Shown piece by piece: positions 17,685-26,142 of a stretch of 30,125 nt of DNA. Origin of the DNA: an uncultured Sphingomonadaceae bacterium. Lineage in GTDB: Bacteria > Pseudomonadota > Alphaproteobacteria > Sphingomonadales > Sphingomonadaceae. The DNA lies in contig CAMLKX010000004.1 of the NCBI GenBank assembly GCA_946480515.1, positions 1 through 30,125 of the forward strand. Reading direction: 5' to 3'. The translations under genes and the position numbers were made by a program. The notes beneath the pieces were generated by a model. The model made no database searches. It saw only the letters and a program-made list of their open reading frames with translations, and was not told where the DNA came from. Every line of letters begins with the position of its first letter. Position 1 is the first letter of the stretch.

Positions 17685-19108
17685 AGGCATTGGGTACGGA
17701 CATTGGAACGATCCATTTCGTCGGGATCGGCGGGATCGGCATGTCCGGAATCGCGGAGGTGATGCACCAGCTCGGCTACAAGGTCCAGGGCAGCGATGTC
17801 GCAGACGGCTATGTCATCGAAGGGCTGCGCAAGGCGGGAATTCCGGTCAGCATCGGCCACAGGCCAGAGAATCTCGGCGACGCCGCGGTGGTCGTCTGCT
17901 CGACCGCGATTGGCAATGACAACCCCGAAATCGAGGCTGCAGCGGAACGGCGGCTGCCGCGCGTTCGGCGGGCGGAGATGCTCGCCGAGCTGATGCGCAT
18001 GCAGCGGACGATTGCGGTCGCCGGCACCCATGGCAAGACGACCACCACCTCGATGATCGCCGCTATGCTCGACGCCGGCGGCATCGATCCGACGGTTATC
18101 AATGGCGGCATCATCAATGCTTATGGCTCGAACGCCCGCCTCGGCAGCAGCGATTGGATGGTGGTCGAAGCCGACGAAAGCGACGGCAGCTTCCTGCGGC
18201 TTGATGGGCAGATCGCGGTCGTCACCAATATCGATCCCGAACATCTCGACCATTATGGCAGCTTCGAGCGGGTCAAGGACGCCTTCGTCGAGTTCGTCGA
18301 GAATGTGCCCTTCTACGGTCTGGCGGTGATGTGCGTCGACCATCCGGAAGTGCAGAACATTCTGTCCCGAATTCGCGACCGAAGGATCGTGACCTACGGC
18401 TTCTCAGCTTTGGCGGACATTCGGGCCGACGCCATGCAGAGCGATGCCGCAGGGTCCACCTTCGATGCGGTCGTTCGGGTCAGCGATGAGGAGCGGCGGG
18501 TGATCGAGGGCATCCGCCTGCCGATGCCTGGCCGTCACAATGTTCAGAATGCGCTCGCGGCAATCGCGGTGGCAATCGAGCTTGGACTAGACGATTCCAG
18601 GATCGCGCGGGGCTTCGAGCGGTTCGGTGGGGTGAAGCGCCGCTTCACTCGCGTCGGCGAAGTCGACGGGGTGGTCGTGATCGATGATTATGGTCATCAC
18701 CCGGTCGAGATCCGGGCTGTTCTCGCCGCCGCCCGCGACGCGGTTCAGGCGGGGGATGCCGGCGGGCGCGTGATCGCAATCGTCCAGCCGCACCGCTACA
18801 CACGCCTGGCAGCGCTCATGGAAGACTTTCAGAACGCCTTCAACGACGCCGACGTCGTGCTTGCGGCGCCGGTCTACGCGGCTGGTGAGGAGCCGGTTGA
18901 GGGTGTCGATAGCGCTGCGTTGGTAGAGGGGTTGCGGTCACGCGGCCACCGCAACACGCGTGAGGTCGCCGACGCGGCTGAGGCTGCGTCGCTGCTCAAA
19001 GATCTGGCCGCGCCGGGCGATATGATCATCTGCCTTGGCGCCGGCGACATTACAAAATGGGCGGCTGGGCTGGCTGACGGAATTCGCCAGGCGAGGACCG
19101 CGCGATGA
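17681..19108 (+). CDS. murC: UDP-MurNAc:L-alanine ligase MurC
   Basis: MurC attaches L-alanine to UDP-MurNAc, the first stem-peptide step. The 475-residue protein from GTG at 17681 (GTGA overlap with murG) has the MurC N-terminal motif [18 protein letters not shown] (11-28), ATP-binding GTHGKTTTT (115-123), [45 protein letters not shown] and the C-terminal [10 protein letters not shown] and QPHRYTRL. Everything expected is present. It is joined to murB by an ATGA overlap. Confidence 0.98.
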   Translation: MKALGTDIGTIHFVGIGGIGMSGIAEVMHQLGYKVQGSDVADGYVIEGLRKAGIPVSIGHRPENLGDAAVVVCSTAIGNDNPEIEAAAERRLPRVRRAEMLAELMRMQRTIAVAGTHGKTTTTSMIAAMLDAGGIDPTVINGGIINAYGSNARLGSSDWMVVEADESDGSFLRLDGQIAVVTNIDPEHLDHYGSFERVKDAFVEFVENVPFYGLAVMCVDHPEVQNILSRIRDRRIVTYGFSALADIRADAMQSDAAGSTFDAVVRVSDEERRVIEGIRLPMPGRHNVQNALAAIAVAIELGLDDSRIARGFERFGGVKRRFTRVGEVDGVVVIDDYGHHPVEIRAVLAAARDAVQAGDAGGRVIAIVQPHRYTRLAALMEDFQNAFNDADVVLAAPVYAAGEEPVEGVDSAALVEGLRSRGHRNTREVADAAEAASLLKDLAAPGDMIICLGAGDITKWAAGLADGIRQARTAR

Positions 19109-20013
19109 GTGCGGTCAAAATCCTCGACAAGGTTCGCGGCAAGCTCACGCCCAACGCACCCCTTGCTCCACTGGTGTGGTTCAAGAGTGGCGGAAGCGCC
19201 GAATATCTGTTCGAGCCTGCTGACGTGGACGATCTCGTCGCCTTCCTGAGGCAGCTGGAGCCGAATGTTCCGATCATGGGCCTCGGTTTGGGCTCTAACA
19301 TGATTGTCCGGGACGGCGGTGTCCCAGGCGTCGTCGTCAGGCTCGGCAAGCCGTTCGCGAAGGTAGAACGTCTGGATTCCACGACTCTACGCTGCGGCGG
19401 CGGAGCGTCGGGAATCCTCGTGTCGTCAGCGGCGCGAGATGCCGGGATCGGTGGGCTTGAGTTTTTGCGCTCGATCCCAGGGACCGTCGGCGGGTTTGTT
19501 CGAATGAACGGCGGCGCCTATGGCCGAGAGGTCAAGGACGTCCTGGTTGAGTGCAACGTGGTTCTCCGGTCTGGCGAACAGATGACCCTAGACGTTGCGG
19601 AGCTTGGCTACAGCTATCGTCACAGCGAGCTTCCGGACGGCAGCATCGTGGTTAGCGCAACCTTCCGCGGCAAACCGGCCGATCCAGCGTCCATCCAGGC
19701 GGAAATGGACCGGATCGCGGATGAGCGGGAAATGTCGCAACCGCTGCGGAGCAAGACCGGCGGGTCAACCTTTAAGAATCCTTCGGGCCACAAGGCATGG
19801 CAGTTGGTCGACCGGGCAGGATGCCGCGGACTGACCATTGGCGCTGCGCAAGTCTCGGAAAAGCATTGCAACTTCCTGCTCAACCTCGGTAGCGCGACCA
19901 GTGCCGAGATCGAGGCCTTGGGCGAGGAGGTGCGCCGGCGGGTGCTGGCAGATTCAGGCGTTCAGCTGGAATGGGAAATCCAGCGGGTAGGGGTAAGCAG
20001 CCGCAATGGGTGA
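19105..20013 (+). CDS. murB: UDP-N-acetylenolpyruvoylglucosamine reductase MurB
   Basis: MurB is the FAD/NADPH enzyme that reduces UDP-GlcNAc-enolpyruvate to UDP-MurNAc. The 302-residue protein is the short (type II) form. It has the FAD-binding block [50 protein letters not shown], the catalytic-serine motif [11 protein letters not shown] near 213-223, and [20 protein letters not shown] near the end. Type IIb-like MurB lacks the extra C-terminal loop of E. coli MurB, which fits this length. The ATG lies in the ATGA overlap with murC, and its end overlaps ddl by eight bases. Confidence 0.97.
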   Translation: MSAVKILDKVRGKLTPNAPLAPLVWFKSGGSAEYLFEPADVDDLVAFLRQLEPNVPIMGLGLGSNMIVRDGGVPGVVVRLGKPFAKVERLDSTTLRCGGGASGILVSSAARDAGIGGLEFLRSIPGTVGGFVRMNGGAYGREVKDVLVECNVVLRSGEQMTLDVAELGYSYRHSELPDGSIVVSATFRGKPADPASIQAEMDRIADEREMSQPLRSKTGGSTFKNPSGHKAWQLVDRAGCRGLTIGAAQVSEKHCNFLLNLGSATSAEIEALGEEVRRRVLADSGVQLEWEIQRVGVSSRNG

Positions 20014-20938
20014 GATCGACAAGTCTCTGCACGTCGTGGTGCTGATGGGCGGCTGGTCCTCGGAGCGCGAAGTGTCGCTGATGAGCGGCAACGGCGTTGC
20101 CGACGCACTGGAGCAGCGCGGCTGGACCCGAATCACCCGGCTCGACATGGGCCGCGACCTGCCGCAGCGTCTCGCCGAATTGGCGCCTGATGTCGTGTTC
20201 AATGCGCTCCATGGCACGCCGGGCGAGGACGGAACCGTCCAGGGCCTGCTCGATTTGATGGGCATCCGCTACACGCATAGCGGAGTGACGGCGTCAGCAG
20301 TCGCGATCGACAAGGAACTCACCAAGCGCGTGCTGATCCCCGGCGGAATCCGGATGCCGGACGGCTATGTCGTGGACAGCGAAATCCTTTTCGAGCGCGA
20401 TCCGCTTCCCCGGCCCTATGTCCTGAAGCCCGTGAACGAAGGCTCATCCGTCGGCGTCGCGATCGTGACCCAAGAGGGCAACTACGGCCATCCGATCGGG
20501 CGCGATTGCGAAGGTCCGTGGCAGCATTTCCGGCAGTTGCTCGCGGAGCCGTTCATCCGCGGCAAGGAGCTGACGGTGGCCGTGCTCGCCGGCAAGCCGC
20601 TCTGTGTCACCGAGCTGCGGCCGAAAGCCGGCTTCTACGACTTCGACGCCAAATACACCGAAGGCATGACCGAACATGTCTGTCCGGCGGAGATTCCGGA
20701 CGAGGTCGCCAACCAGGCGATGCTGCAGGCCGCCGAGGCTCATCGCATTCTCGGCTGCCAGGGCGCTTCGCGATCGGACTTCCGGTGGGACGACCAGCTT
20801 GGTCTGTCTGGCCTGTTCCTGCTGGAGGTGAACACACAGCCGGGAATGACCCCACTAAGCCTCGTTCCAGAGCAGGCCAAGCAGTGCGGAATCAGCTACG
20901 GCGAGCTGGTCGAACGAATTCTCGCGGAGGCGCTGTGA
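20006..20938 (+). CDS. ddl: D-alanine--D-alanine ligase Ddl (DdlB type)
   Basis: Ddl makes D-Ala-D-Ala from two D-alanines with ATP; MurF uses the product. The 310-residue protein is an ATP-grasp enzyme with VVVLMGGWSSEREVSLMSG at the N-terminus, ALHGTPGEDGTVQGLLDLMG near 69-88, YTHSGVTASAVAIDKELTK, the lysine-containing LPRPYVLKPVNEGSSVGV near 133-150 and the metal/phosphate-binding LLEVNTQPGMTPLSLVPEQA near the C-terminus. Its size and place between murB and ftsQ are typical of DdlB. It overlaps murB by eight bases, and its stop overlaps ftsQ (GTGA). Confidence 0.97.
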   Translation: MGEIDKSLHVVVLMGGWSSEREVSLMSGNGVADALEQRGWTRITRLDMGRDLPQRLAELAPDVVFNALHGTPGEDGTVQGLLDLMGIRYTHSGVTASAVAIDKELTKRVLIPGGIRMPDGYVVDSEILFERDPLPRPYVLKPVNEGSSVGVAIVTQEGNYGHPIGRDCEGPWQHFRQLLAEPFIRGKELTVAVLAGKPLCVTELRPKAGFYDFDAKYTEGMTEHVCPAEIPDEVANQAMLQAAEAHRILGCQGASRSDFRWDDQLGLSGLFLLEVNTQPGMTPLSLVPEQAKQCGISYGELVERILAEAL

Positions 20939-21744
20939 GCAGCAAGAGGCGCCGCACCAGGAAGGCGACGCAAGCCTCTTCAACATCGGCTGTCTCCCGG
21001 TGGGCTCTGGCCGGAGTGGTTGCGGCTCTCGGTGTCGCTGCATTGATCCTGTTCCAAGTGCCCGCTTTCCTTGGCACCAAGACTGGCGAAGCACTTGGCG
21101 ATGCCGGATTCACGGTGCGCAGGGTTGACGTGAAGGGGATCCAGCAAATGGACAGCGCGCCGGTGTACCGGATCGCGTTTGATCAACGCTCCATGGCGAT
21201 GCCGCTCGTGGATGTGTCCGACATCCGCGAGCAGCTGTTGCGCTATGGCTGGGTCCGCGACGCTCGCGTGTCGCGGCGCCTTCCGGATACGCTGGTGATC
21301 GACATCGTCGAGCGCCAGCCAGCGGCGCTGTGGCAGCATCAACAGCAGCTTGCCCTTATTGACGAAGAAGGCGTGGTCCTGGAGCGTCTCCCGATCGACC
21401 GCATGCCCGACCTGCCCCTCCTGATCGGGCCGGATGCCAACCGCCAGGCGGTCGAGCTCAACCGCTTGTTGGCATCGGTTCCGACGCTGAAGCCGCAACT
21501 GGCCTCCGCCACCTGGGTCGGTCGCCGCCGCTGGGACCTGCAGTTCGCGTCCGGAGAAACGGTGGCTCTCCCGGAAGGGCGCGACACGGCCAGCGACGCT
21601 CTGTCCCGGTTCGCGAAGGTGGACAAAGCCAATGGCCTGCTTGGCCGCGGGCTGGTGCGTTTCGATCTGCGAATCCCGGGCAAGATGGTGGTTCGCCTGC
21701 CCCGCACTCCGGGCGAACCGATCCAGCAGCCGGTCGAGAGCTGA
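20935..21744 (+). CDS. ftsQ: Cell division protein FtsQ
   Basis: FtsQ is a bitopic divisome protein that recruits FtsL/FtsB. From GTG at 20935 (GTGA overlap with ddl) it has 269 residues: a basic cytoplasmic tail (SSKRRRTRKATQ), one membrane helix at about 22-45, then a POTRA domain at about 55-130 (FTVRRVDVKGIQQM, then LRYGWVRDARVSRRLPDTLV) and the FtsQ/DivIB beta domain (LALIDEEGVVLERL, LQFASGETVALPEG, FDLRIPGKMVVRLP). A longer open frame extends upstream through ddl but is a shadow. ftsA starts eight bases downstream. Confidence 0.95.
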   Translation: MSSKRRRTRKATQASSTSAVSRWALAGVVAALGVAALILFQVPAFLGTKTGEALGDAGFTVRRVDVKGIQQMDSAPVYRIAFDQRSMAMPLVDVSDIREQLLRYGWVRDARVSRRLPDTLVIDIVERQPAALWQHQQQLALIDEEGVVLERLPIDRMPDLPLLIGPDANRQAVELNRLLASVPTLKPQLASATWVGRRRWDLQFASGETVALPEGRDTASDALSRFAKVDKANGLLGRGLVRFDLRIPGKMVVRLPRTPGEPIQQPVES

Positions 21745-21752
21745 TCGCCACG

Positions 21753-23009
21753 ATGGCTGCACCTGTCGATCGTCCGATCTACACCGTTCTCGATATCGGC
21801 TCCTCGAAGGTCGGAGCGATGATCGTCACGCGCGAAGGCGAGGACCGGCTACGGGTGCTCGGCACCGGCCAGCGTGAAAGCCGGGGCGTCAAGCGCGGCT
21901 ACGTCACCGATATGGAGGCGACGGAAGTCGCTGTTCGCCAGGCCGTTGAGCAGGCCGAGCGCATGTCCGGTCACAACATCGACGATGTGTGGGCCAGCTT
22001 CGGCGCGGGCGGACTGATCAGCGACGTTGCTAATGTCGAGGCTGAGCTCGGTGGTCACCAGATCGTCCAATCCGACATCGACGAGCTGCTCCGTCACGGG
22101 CGCGAGGCGATCGATCGCAATGGCCAGGTGGTGCTGCACGCGCATCCCGCGCTCTACACGCTGGACGACGTGGAGGGCGTCAAGCAGCCGATCGGGCTTC
22201 ACGCCCACAAGCTCGGAGTCGATATCCATGTTGTCGCCGCGGACCTCGCACCGCTTCGCAATGTCGATCTCACCATCCGCTCTGCGCACCTTGGGGTGCG
22301 CGCCATTGTCGCGTCCCCTATGGCGGCAGCGATTGCCTGCCTGACAGCGGAGGAGCGCGAGCTCGGCGTGGCGCTGGTCGAGCTTGGGGCAGAGGTGACC
22401 AACATCTCGCTCCACGCGGGGGGGATGCTTGTCGGCCTTCGTTCGATCCCGATCGGCGCCAAGGACATCACCGACGATATCGCCTCCGCCTTTGGAGTCC
22501 GGCGCCGCGATGCGGAGCGGATGAAATGCTTCCATGGCTCAGCCATGACCAGTCCGCGCGACAATCATGAGATGATCGAAGCCCCGCAGGTGGGGGCCGA
22601 AGATAGTCCCGAGCCTGCCCGGATCACTCGCGCGCAACTAATGACCGTGATCCGTCAGCGGGTCGAGGAACTGACCAGCGGAATTGAGCTGGCCCTGAAG
22701 AGCCTAGGCTTTACGGGCCCGGTCGGGCGGCAGGTTGTGCTGACCGGCGGTGGGGCCGAGCTCAAGAACATCGCCGACTATATGCAGGGTGTTCTCGGCC
22801 GAGCGGTCCGCGTCGGTCGCCCGAAGACCATCGCCGGCTTGCCGGATGCTCATAGCGGACCCGCTTTTTCGGCGCTGGTCGGGTTGGCCTACATCGCTGC
22901 GTCTGGCACTGGAGACATTCGCGACCTTGCGCTTGGTGAGGTCCGCGAACGCAAGCCGGCACCCGGCCTGATCGGCCGGATGATCGCCGCGATGCGGGGC
23001 GGATTTTAA
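21753..23009 (+). CDS. ftsA: Cell division protein FtsA
   Basis: FtsA is the actin-like ATPase that tethers FtsZ to the membrane. The 418-residue protein starts YTVLDIGSSKVGAMIV, the phosphate-1 motif, then has the 1C subdomain (VKRGYVTDMEATEVAVRQAV), SHA-domain sequences, LVELGAEVTNISLHAGGML as phosphate-2, and VVLTGGGAELKNIADYMQ for the adenosine motif. The C-terminus KPAPGLIGRMIAAMRGGF is a basic amphipathic helix expected to bind the membrane. It begins eight bases after ftsQ and closes the tight operon; ftsZ follows after a separate 158-base regulatory gap. Confidence 0.97.
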   Translation: MAAPVDRPIYTVLDIGSSKVGAMIVTREGEDRLRVLGTGQRESRGVKRGYVTDMEATEVAVRQAVEQAERMSGHNIDDVWASFGAGGLISDVANVEAELGGHQIVQSDIDELLRHGREAIDRNGQVVLHAHPALYTLDDVEGVKQPIGLHAHKLGVDIHVVAADLAPLRNVDLTIRSAHLGVRAIVASPMAAAIACLTAEERELGVALVELGAEVTNISLHAGGMLVGLRSIPIGAKDITDDIASAFGVRRRDAERMKCFHGSAMTSPRDNHEMIEAPQVGAEDSPEPARITRAQLMTVIRQRVEELTSGIELALKSLGFTGPVGRQVVLTGGGAELKNIADYMQGVLGRAVRVGRPKTIAGLPDAHSGPAFSALVGLAYIAASGTGDIRDLALGEVRERKPAPGLIGRMIAAMRGGF

Positions 23010-23037
23010 GCCCGCAGGGCGGCGCGGCTCGGCCACT

Positions 23038-23123
23038 GAGTCTTCCATGTCACTCCGGACCGGAAATTTTTTGGAATCGTTAACTTTTTCGCTTGGGTCC
23101 GGGATTCGGATCGTGCAAGATTC
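23038..23123 (+). promoter_or_regulatory. ftsZ promoter region with CtrA-like motif and four GANTC sites
   Basis: The ftsA-ftsZ gap (23010-23167) contains TTTT-N7-TTAAC at 23069-23084, close to the CtrA consensus TTAA-N7-TTAAC. It also holds four GANTC sites, targets of the alphaproteobacterial CcrM methylase: GAGTC 23038-23042, GAATC 23074-23078, GATTC 23103-23107 and GATTC 23119-23123. The second lies inside the CtrA-like spacer. A weak -35/-10 pair could be TTGGGT (23093) and CAAGAT (23116). In Caulobacter both CtrA and GANTC methylation act on ftsZ; here this is inferred from sequence only. Confidence 0.5.
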
Positions 23124-23167
23124 GCTCTTCACAGCTTGGCGTTTTGGCTGACCAGGGGGGATTGGCG

Positions 23168-24613
23168 ATGAGCATCGAACTTCTACGCGGCGGCGATGTC
23201 GACGAACTTCGCCCTCGGATCAGCGTGATCGGCGTCGGCGGCGCCGGCGGAAACGCCATTGCAAACATGATCCGCGCCGATGTGCAGGGCGTCGACTTCC
23301 TTGTCGCGAATACCGACGCGCAGGCGCTCAACGCGTCTCTTGCCGAGCGGCGGATTCAACTCGGGCTCAAGATCACGCAGGGGCTCGGTGCGGGCTCGCG
23401 TCCGGAAATTGGCCGGGCCGCGGCGGAAGAGACCATCGCCGAGGTGGAGCGGGCGCTCGACGGTTCGCACATGTGCTTCATCGCGGCCGGCATGGGCGGC
23501 GGCACAGGCACCGGCGCCGCTCCGGTCATCGCCAAGACCGCGCGGGACCGTGGGATTCTGACTGTGGGTGTCGTGACCAAGCCGTTCGCATTCGAAGGCG
23601 CTCGCCGCGGGCGGTCTGCCGAAGCGGGCATCGAAGAGCTTCAGCAGCATGTCGATACGCTGATCGTCATCCCCAACCAGAACCTGTTCCGCCTCGCCAA
23701 TTCGGACACGACCTTCAAGGAGGCGTTCCAGATGGCCGATGAGGTGCTGCAGCAGGGTGTTCGCGGAATCACCGACCTGATGGTCATGCCAGGCCTTATC
23801 AACCTCGACTTCGCTGACGTTCGATCGGTGATGGGCGAGATGGGCAAGGCGATGATGGGCACCGGCGAAGCCTCCGGTGACAATCGCGCAATCGAAGCCG
23901 CCGAGAAGGCGATCTCCAATCCGCTGCTCGACGGAGTGTCGATGAAGGGCGCCAAGGGCGTGATCATTTCGATTACCGGCGGCGAGGACATGCGCCTGAT
24001 GGAGGTCGACGAGGCCGCCAGCCATATCAAGGAGCTGGTCGACCCCGACGCCAATATCATCTGGGGCTCCGCCTTCAACAACGATCTGGAGGGCAAGATC
24101 CGCGTCTCGGTCGTTGCTACCGGAATCGAGGCTGAGGCCGCCACCAACACCCAGCCGGGCAAGGTCTTCACCTTCCCGACTGCGCAGGCGCCACGCACGG
24201 CGACGCCGACCCAGACAGTTTCGACGGCTGCTCCGGCTCCTGCACCAGTCACGCCCCCGACGGCCTCTCCGTCGGATGACTCCCTGCCGCTTGAGCTTAC
24301 TGCCGAAGAGGAGGGTGCCGACGAGACCGAGCTATTGCTCGACAGCGACGATATCCTCACGACTCCGGTTGGTGCGCCGCCGATCTCGCCGCCGGCGGAG
24401 GATGAGGATTCCCTGGGGAATGACACACGCCCCTGGGCAAGCGAGGAAGCGGAGCGGCCGCGCATCGCTCGTGAGAGCGGCACATTGTTCGAACGCATGT
24501 CGAACATTGCGCGTGGTGCCTCCAAGGCGCAGATCGATGAAGAGCCGGCGCCCCTGGTCCGGCGCGATCCGATCGATATTCCGCGGTTCCTCAATCGGCA
24601 GAATAACCAGTAG
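23168..24613 (+). CDS. ftsZ: Cell division GTPase FtsZ
   Basis: FtsZ is the tubulin-like GTPase that forms the division ring. From ATG at 23168 it has 481 residues, with AGGGGGGA at 23154-23161 as ribosome binding site. The GTPase core starts [20 protein letters not shown], with tubulin signature [20 protein letters not shown] near 107-126, [18 protein letters not shown] and the T7-loop region [20 protein letters not shown]. Residues from about 330 form a long Ala/Pro/Thr then acidic linker, ending with conserved C-terminal peptide [12 protein letters not shown], which binds FtsA. The frame is open upstream to 23093, but those residues lie in the promoter and are unlike FtsZ. The long linker is typical of alphaproteobacteria. 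Confidence 0.97.
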   Translation: MSIELLRGGDVDELRPRISVIGVGGAGGNAIANMIRADVQGVDFLVANTDAQALNASLAERRIQLGLKITQGLGAGSRPEIGRAAAEETIAEVERALDGSHMCFIAAGMGGGTGTGAAPVIAKTARDRGILTVGVVTKPFAFEGARRGRSAEAGIEELQQHVDTLIVIPNQNLFRLANSDTTFKEAFQMADEVLQQGVRGITDLMVMPGLINLDFADVRSVMGEMGKAMMGTGEASGDNRAIEAAEKAISNPLLDGVSMKGAKGVIISITGGEDMRLMEVDEAASHIKELVDPDANIIWGSAFNNDLEGKIRVSVVATGIEAEAATNTQPGKVFTFPTAQAPRTATPTQTVSTAAPAPAPVTPPTASPSDDSLPLELTAEEEGADETELLLDSDDILTTPVGAPPISPPAEDEDSLGNDTRPWASEEAERPRIARESGTLFERMSNIARGASKAQIDEEPAPLVRRDPIDIPRFLNRQNNQ

Positions 24614-24619
24614 CGCAGA

Positions 24620-24638
24620 ACCGGCCGGCCCGGCTGGT
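24620..24638 (+). terminator. Candidate hairpin after ftsZ
   Basis: ACCGGCC (24620-24626) and GGCTGGT (24632-24638) form a 7-base stem with one G-U pair and a 5-base loop, six bases after the ftsZ stop. No U-tract follows, so it is only a weak terminator call. Confidence 0.3.
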
Positions 24639-24729
24639 CGTTCGGTCCGCACCGTCTGTCGCCGAGACGAGCAAGCAAGCTTTGCGCAAGCTATCCTGTG
24701 GCATAGCTGGGCCCATGCTAGCTCTTCTA

Positions 24730-26142
24730 ATGCGTTACGGCGGCCGTGCCGGTGCTTTGCTCTGTGCTGCGCTGGTCGTCACGGCCGGGCCAGTTGCCGC
24801 TCAGGCGGTGACGGAAACCCCGGCTTCCGCCCTATCCCGGCACGTTCGCACACTCGCGACCCAGCCTCGCAGCTATACCGCGCTCATGGGGGCTGGTCAG
24901 GCCGCGCTTGAGTTGGGCGATGCGCAAGCGGCGATCGGGTTCTTTGGGCGCGCCGAGGAAAGCTATCCGACCAGCCCGATGCCGAAGGCTGGAACCGCGG
25001 CAGCGCTGGTGGCGATGGGCGAGGCACGTGCAGCCTTGGGCTATTTTGCCGAGGCGCAAAGACTTGGCGCCAATGTCCTGACCATCGCCTGCGATCGGGG
25101 TCTGGCCTATGACCTGGTCGGGGATCAGTATCGTGCTCAGGCGGATTATCGCTACAGTCTCAACGGTCACAAGCGCGACGAGGCACGGCGCCGCTTGGCG
25201 CTGAGCCAGGCCATCAGTGGCGATCGAGCGGGCGCGATGGCGACGCTTGACCCGCTGCTGGTCCGACGTGACCCTGCAGCGTCGCGGGCGCGCGCGTTCG
25301 TTCTGGCGCTCACCGGAGATGTTGCGGGAGCGCGCAGGGTCGTGGAAGTCGCGATGCCGGGCTCCGCTGCACATATGGAGCCTTTCCTGCGACGCCTTAG
25401 CGGACTCCGCGCGGACCAGAAGGCCGCAGCCGTTCACTTCGGGCAGATGCCGCCGCAGGTGTCGACCGGGGTCGGTGGACCGGCAAGCTTCGTTGCTCCA
25501 TCGCCCGCGACCCCCGTTGCACTCGCGCCGCCGACTGCAAAAACGGTCCCACTTTCTCCCGCCCCTCCGCCGGTTGCGGTCCTCCCACCGGCTGCACCGG
25601 TTACGGCGGCCCCGTCAGCTCCAGCGATTGCCATCGGCCCTCCTGCGCCAAAGCAGCCGACAACGCTGCCGGCGGCCCGGATTGACCCGGCGGCTCCGCT
25701 GCCGATGAGCGGTGACCGTCTAAGCGAAATCGATCGGCTACTCGCGACGACGCCGGAGGCGCCAGCGGTCGAGCCGAGCGCGCGAATAGGGGGCAGCAGG
25801 GCCAGCGCACGGCGAGTTTCGGTTAAGCTGGCAAATCTGAGTGATCCGCCAAAGGCCGTGGCTTCATCGTCCCGGCGGCATTGGGTGCAGCTCGCCGGCG
25901 GCGCGAAGGCCGATCGCTTGCCGACCGAATATGAGCGGATCAAAGCCCGGAAGCCAAAGCTGTTCAAGGGCAAGTTTGCGCACGTGGCGGAGCTTAAGGG
26001 TTGGTCGCGCCTGCTGATCGGCCCATTCAAGACCGAGGAAGCTGCTCAGGAGTTCGTCAACGAACTTGCCGGAGCGGGCATCAAGACGTTCACCTGGACC
26101 AACCCAGTCGGCCAAGCGGTCGAAAAACTCGCGGCGAAATGA
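24730..26142 (+). CDS. Secreted TPR/SPOR-domain protein
   Basis: From ATG at 24730 the protein has 470 residues and a typical signal peptide (MRYGGRAGALLCAALVV, cleavage near AAQA). ATG at 24715 and TTG at 24682 are in-frame alternatives without better ribosome sites. Residues about 30-230 are helical repeats of TPR type (for example ALMGAGQAALELGDAQAAIG, and AALVAMGEARAALGYFAEAQ). A long Pro/Ala-rich linker at about 250-340 follows, then a C-terminal SPOR domain from about 378 (HWVQLAGGAKADRL, KGWSRLLIGPFKTEEAAQEF). SPOR domains bind denuded septal peptidoglycan, so this is likely a periplasmic division-site protein, which suits its place directly after ftsZ. Its stop overlaps the dgt start (ATGA). 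The specific role is not known. Confidence 0.88.
   Translation: MRYGGRAGALLCAALVVTAGPVAAQAVTETPASALSRHVRTLATQPRSYTALMGAGQAALELGDAQAAIGFFGRAEESYPTSPMPKAGTAAALVAMGEARAALGYFAEAQRLGANVLTIACDRGLAYDLVGDQYRAQADYRYSLNGHKRDEARRRLALSQAISGDRAGAMATLDPLLVRRDPAASRARAFVLALTGDVAGARRVVEVAMPGSAAHMEPFLRRLSGLRADQKAAAVHFGQMPPQVSTGVGGPASFVAPSPATPVALAPPTAKTVPLSPAPPPVAVLPPAAPVTAAPSAPAIAIGPPAPKQPTTLPAARIDPAAPLPMSGDRLSEIDRLLATTPEAPAVEPSARIGGSRASARRVSVKLANLSDPPKAVASSSRRHWVQLAGGAKADRLPTEYERIKARKPKLFKGKFAHVAELKGWSRLLIGPFKTEEAAQEFVNELAGAGIKTFTWTNPVGQAVEKLAAK

Noticed and set aside
16587..17690. 367-residue minus-strand open frame opposite murG
   Set aside because: Shadow frame. It does not contain the missing MurG segment and does not explain the deletion.
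26001..26138. Upstream extension of the dgt frame
   Set aside because: It lies in the SPOR-domain code; the ATG in the ATGA overlap at 26139 gives the expected protein.
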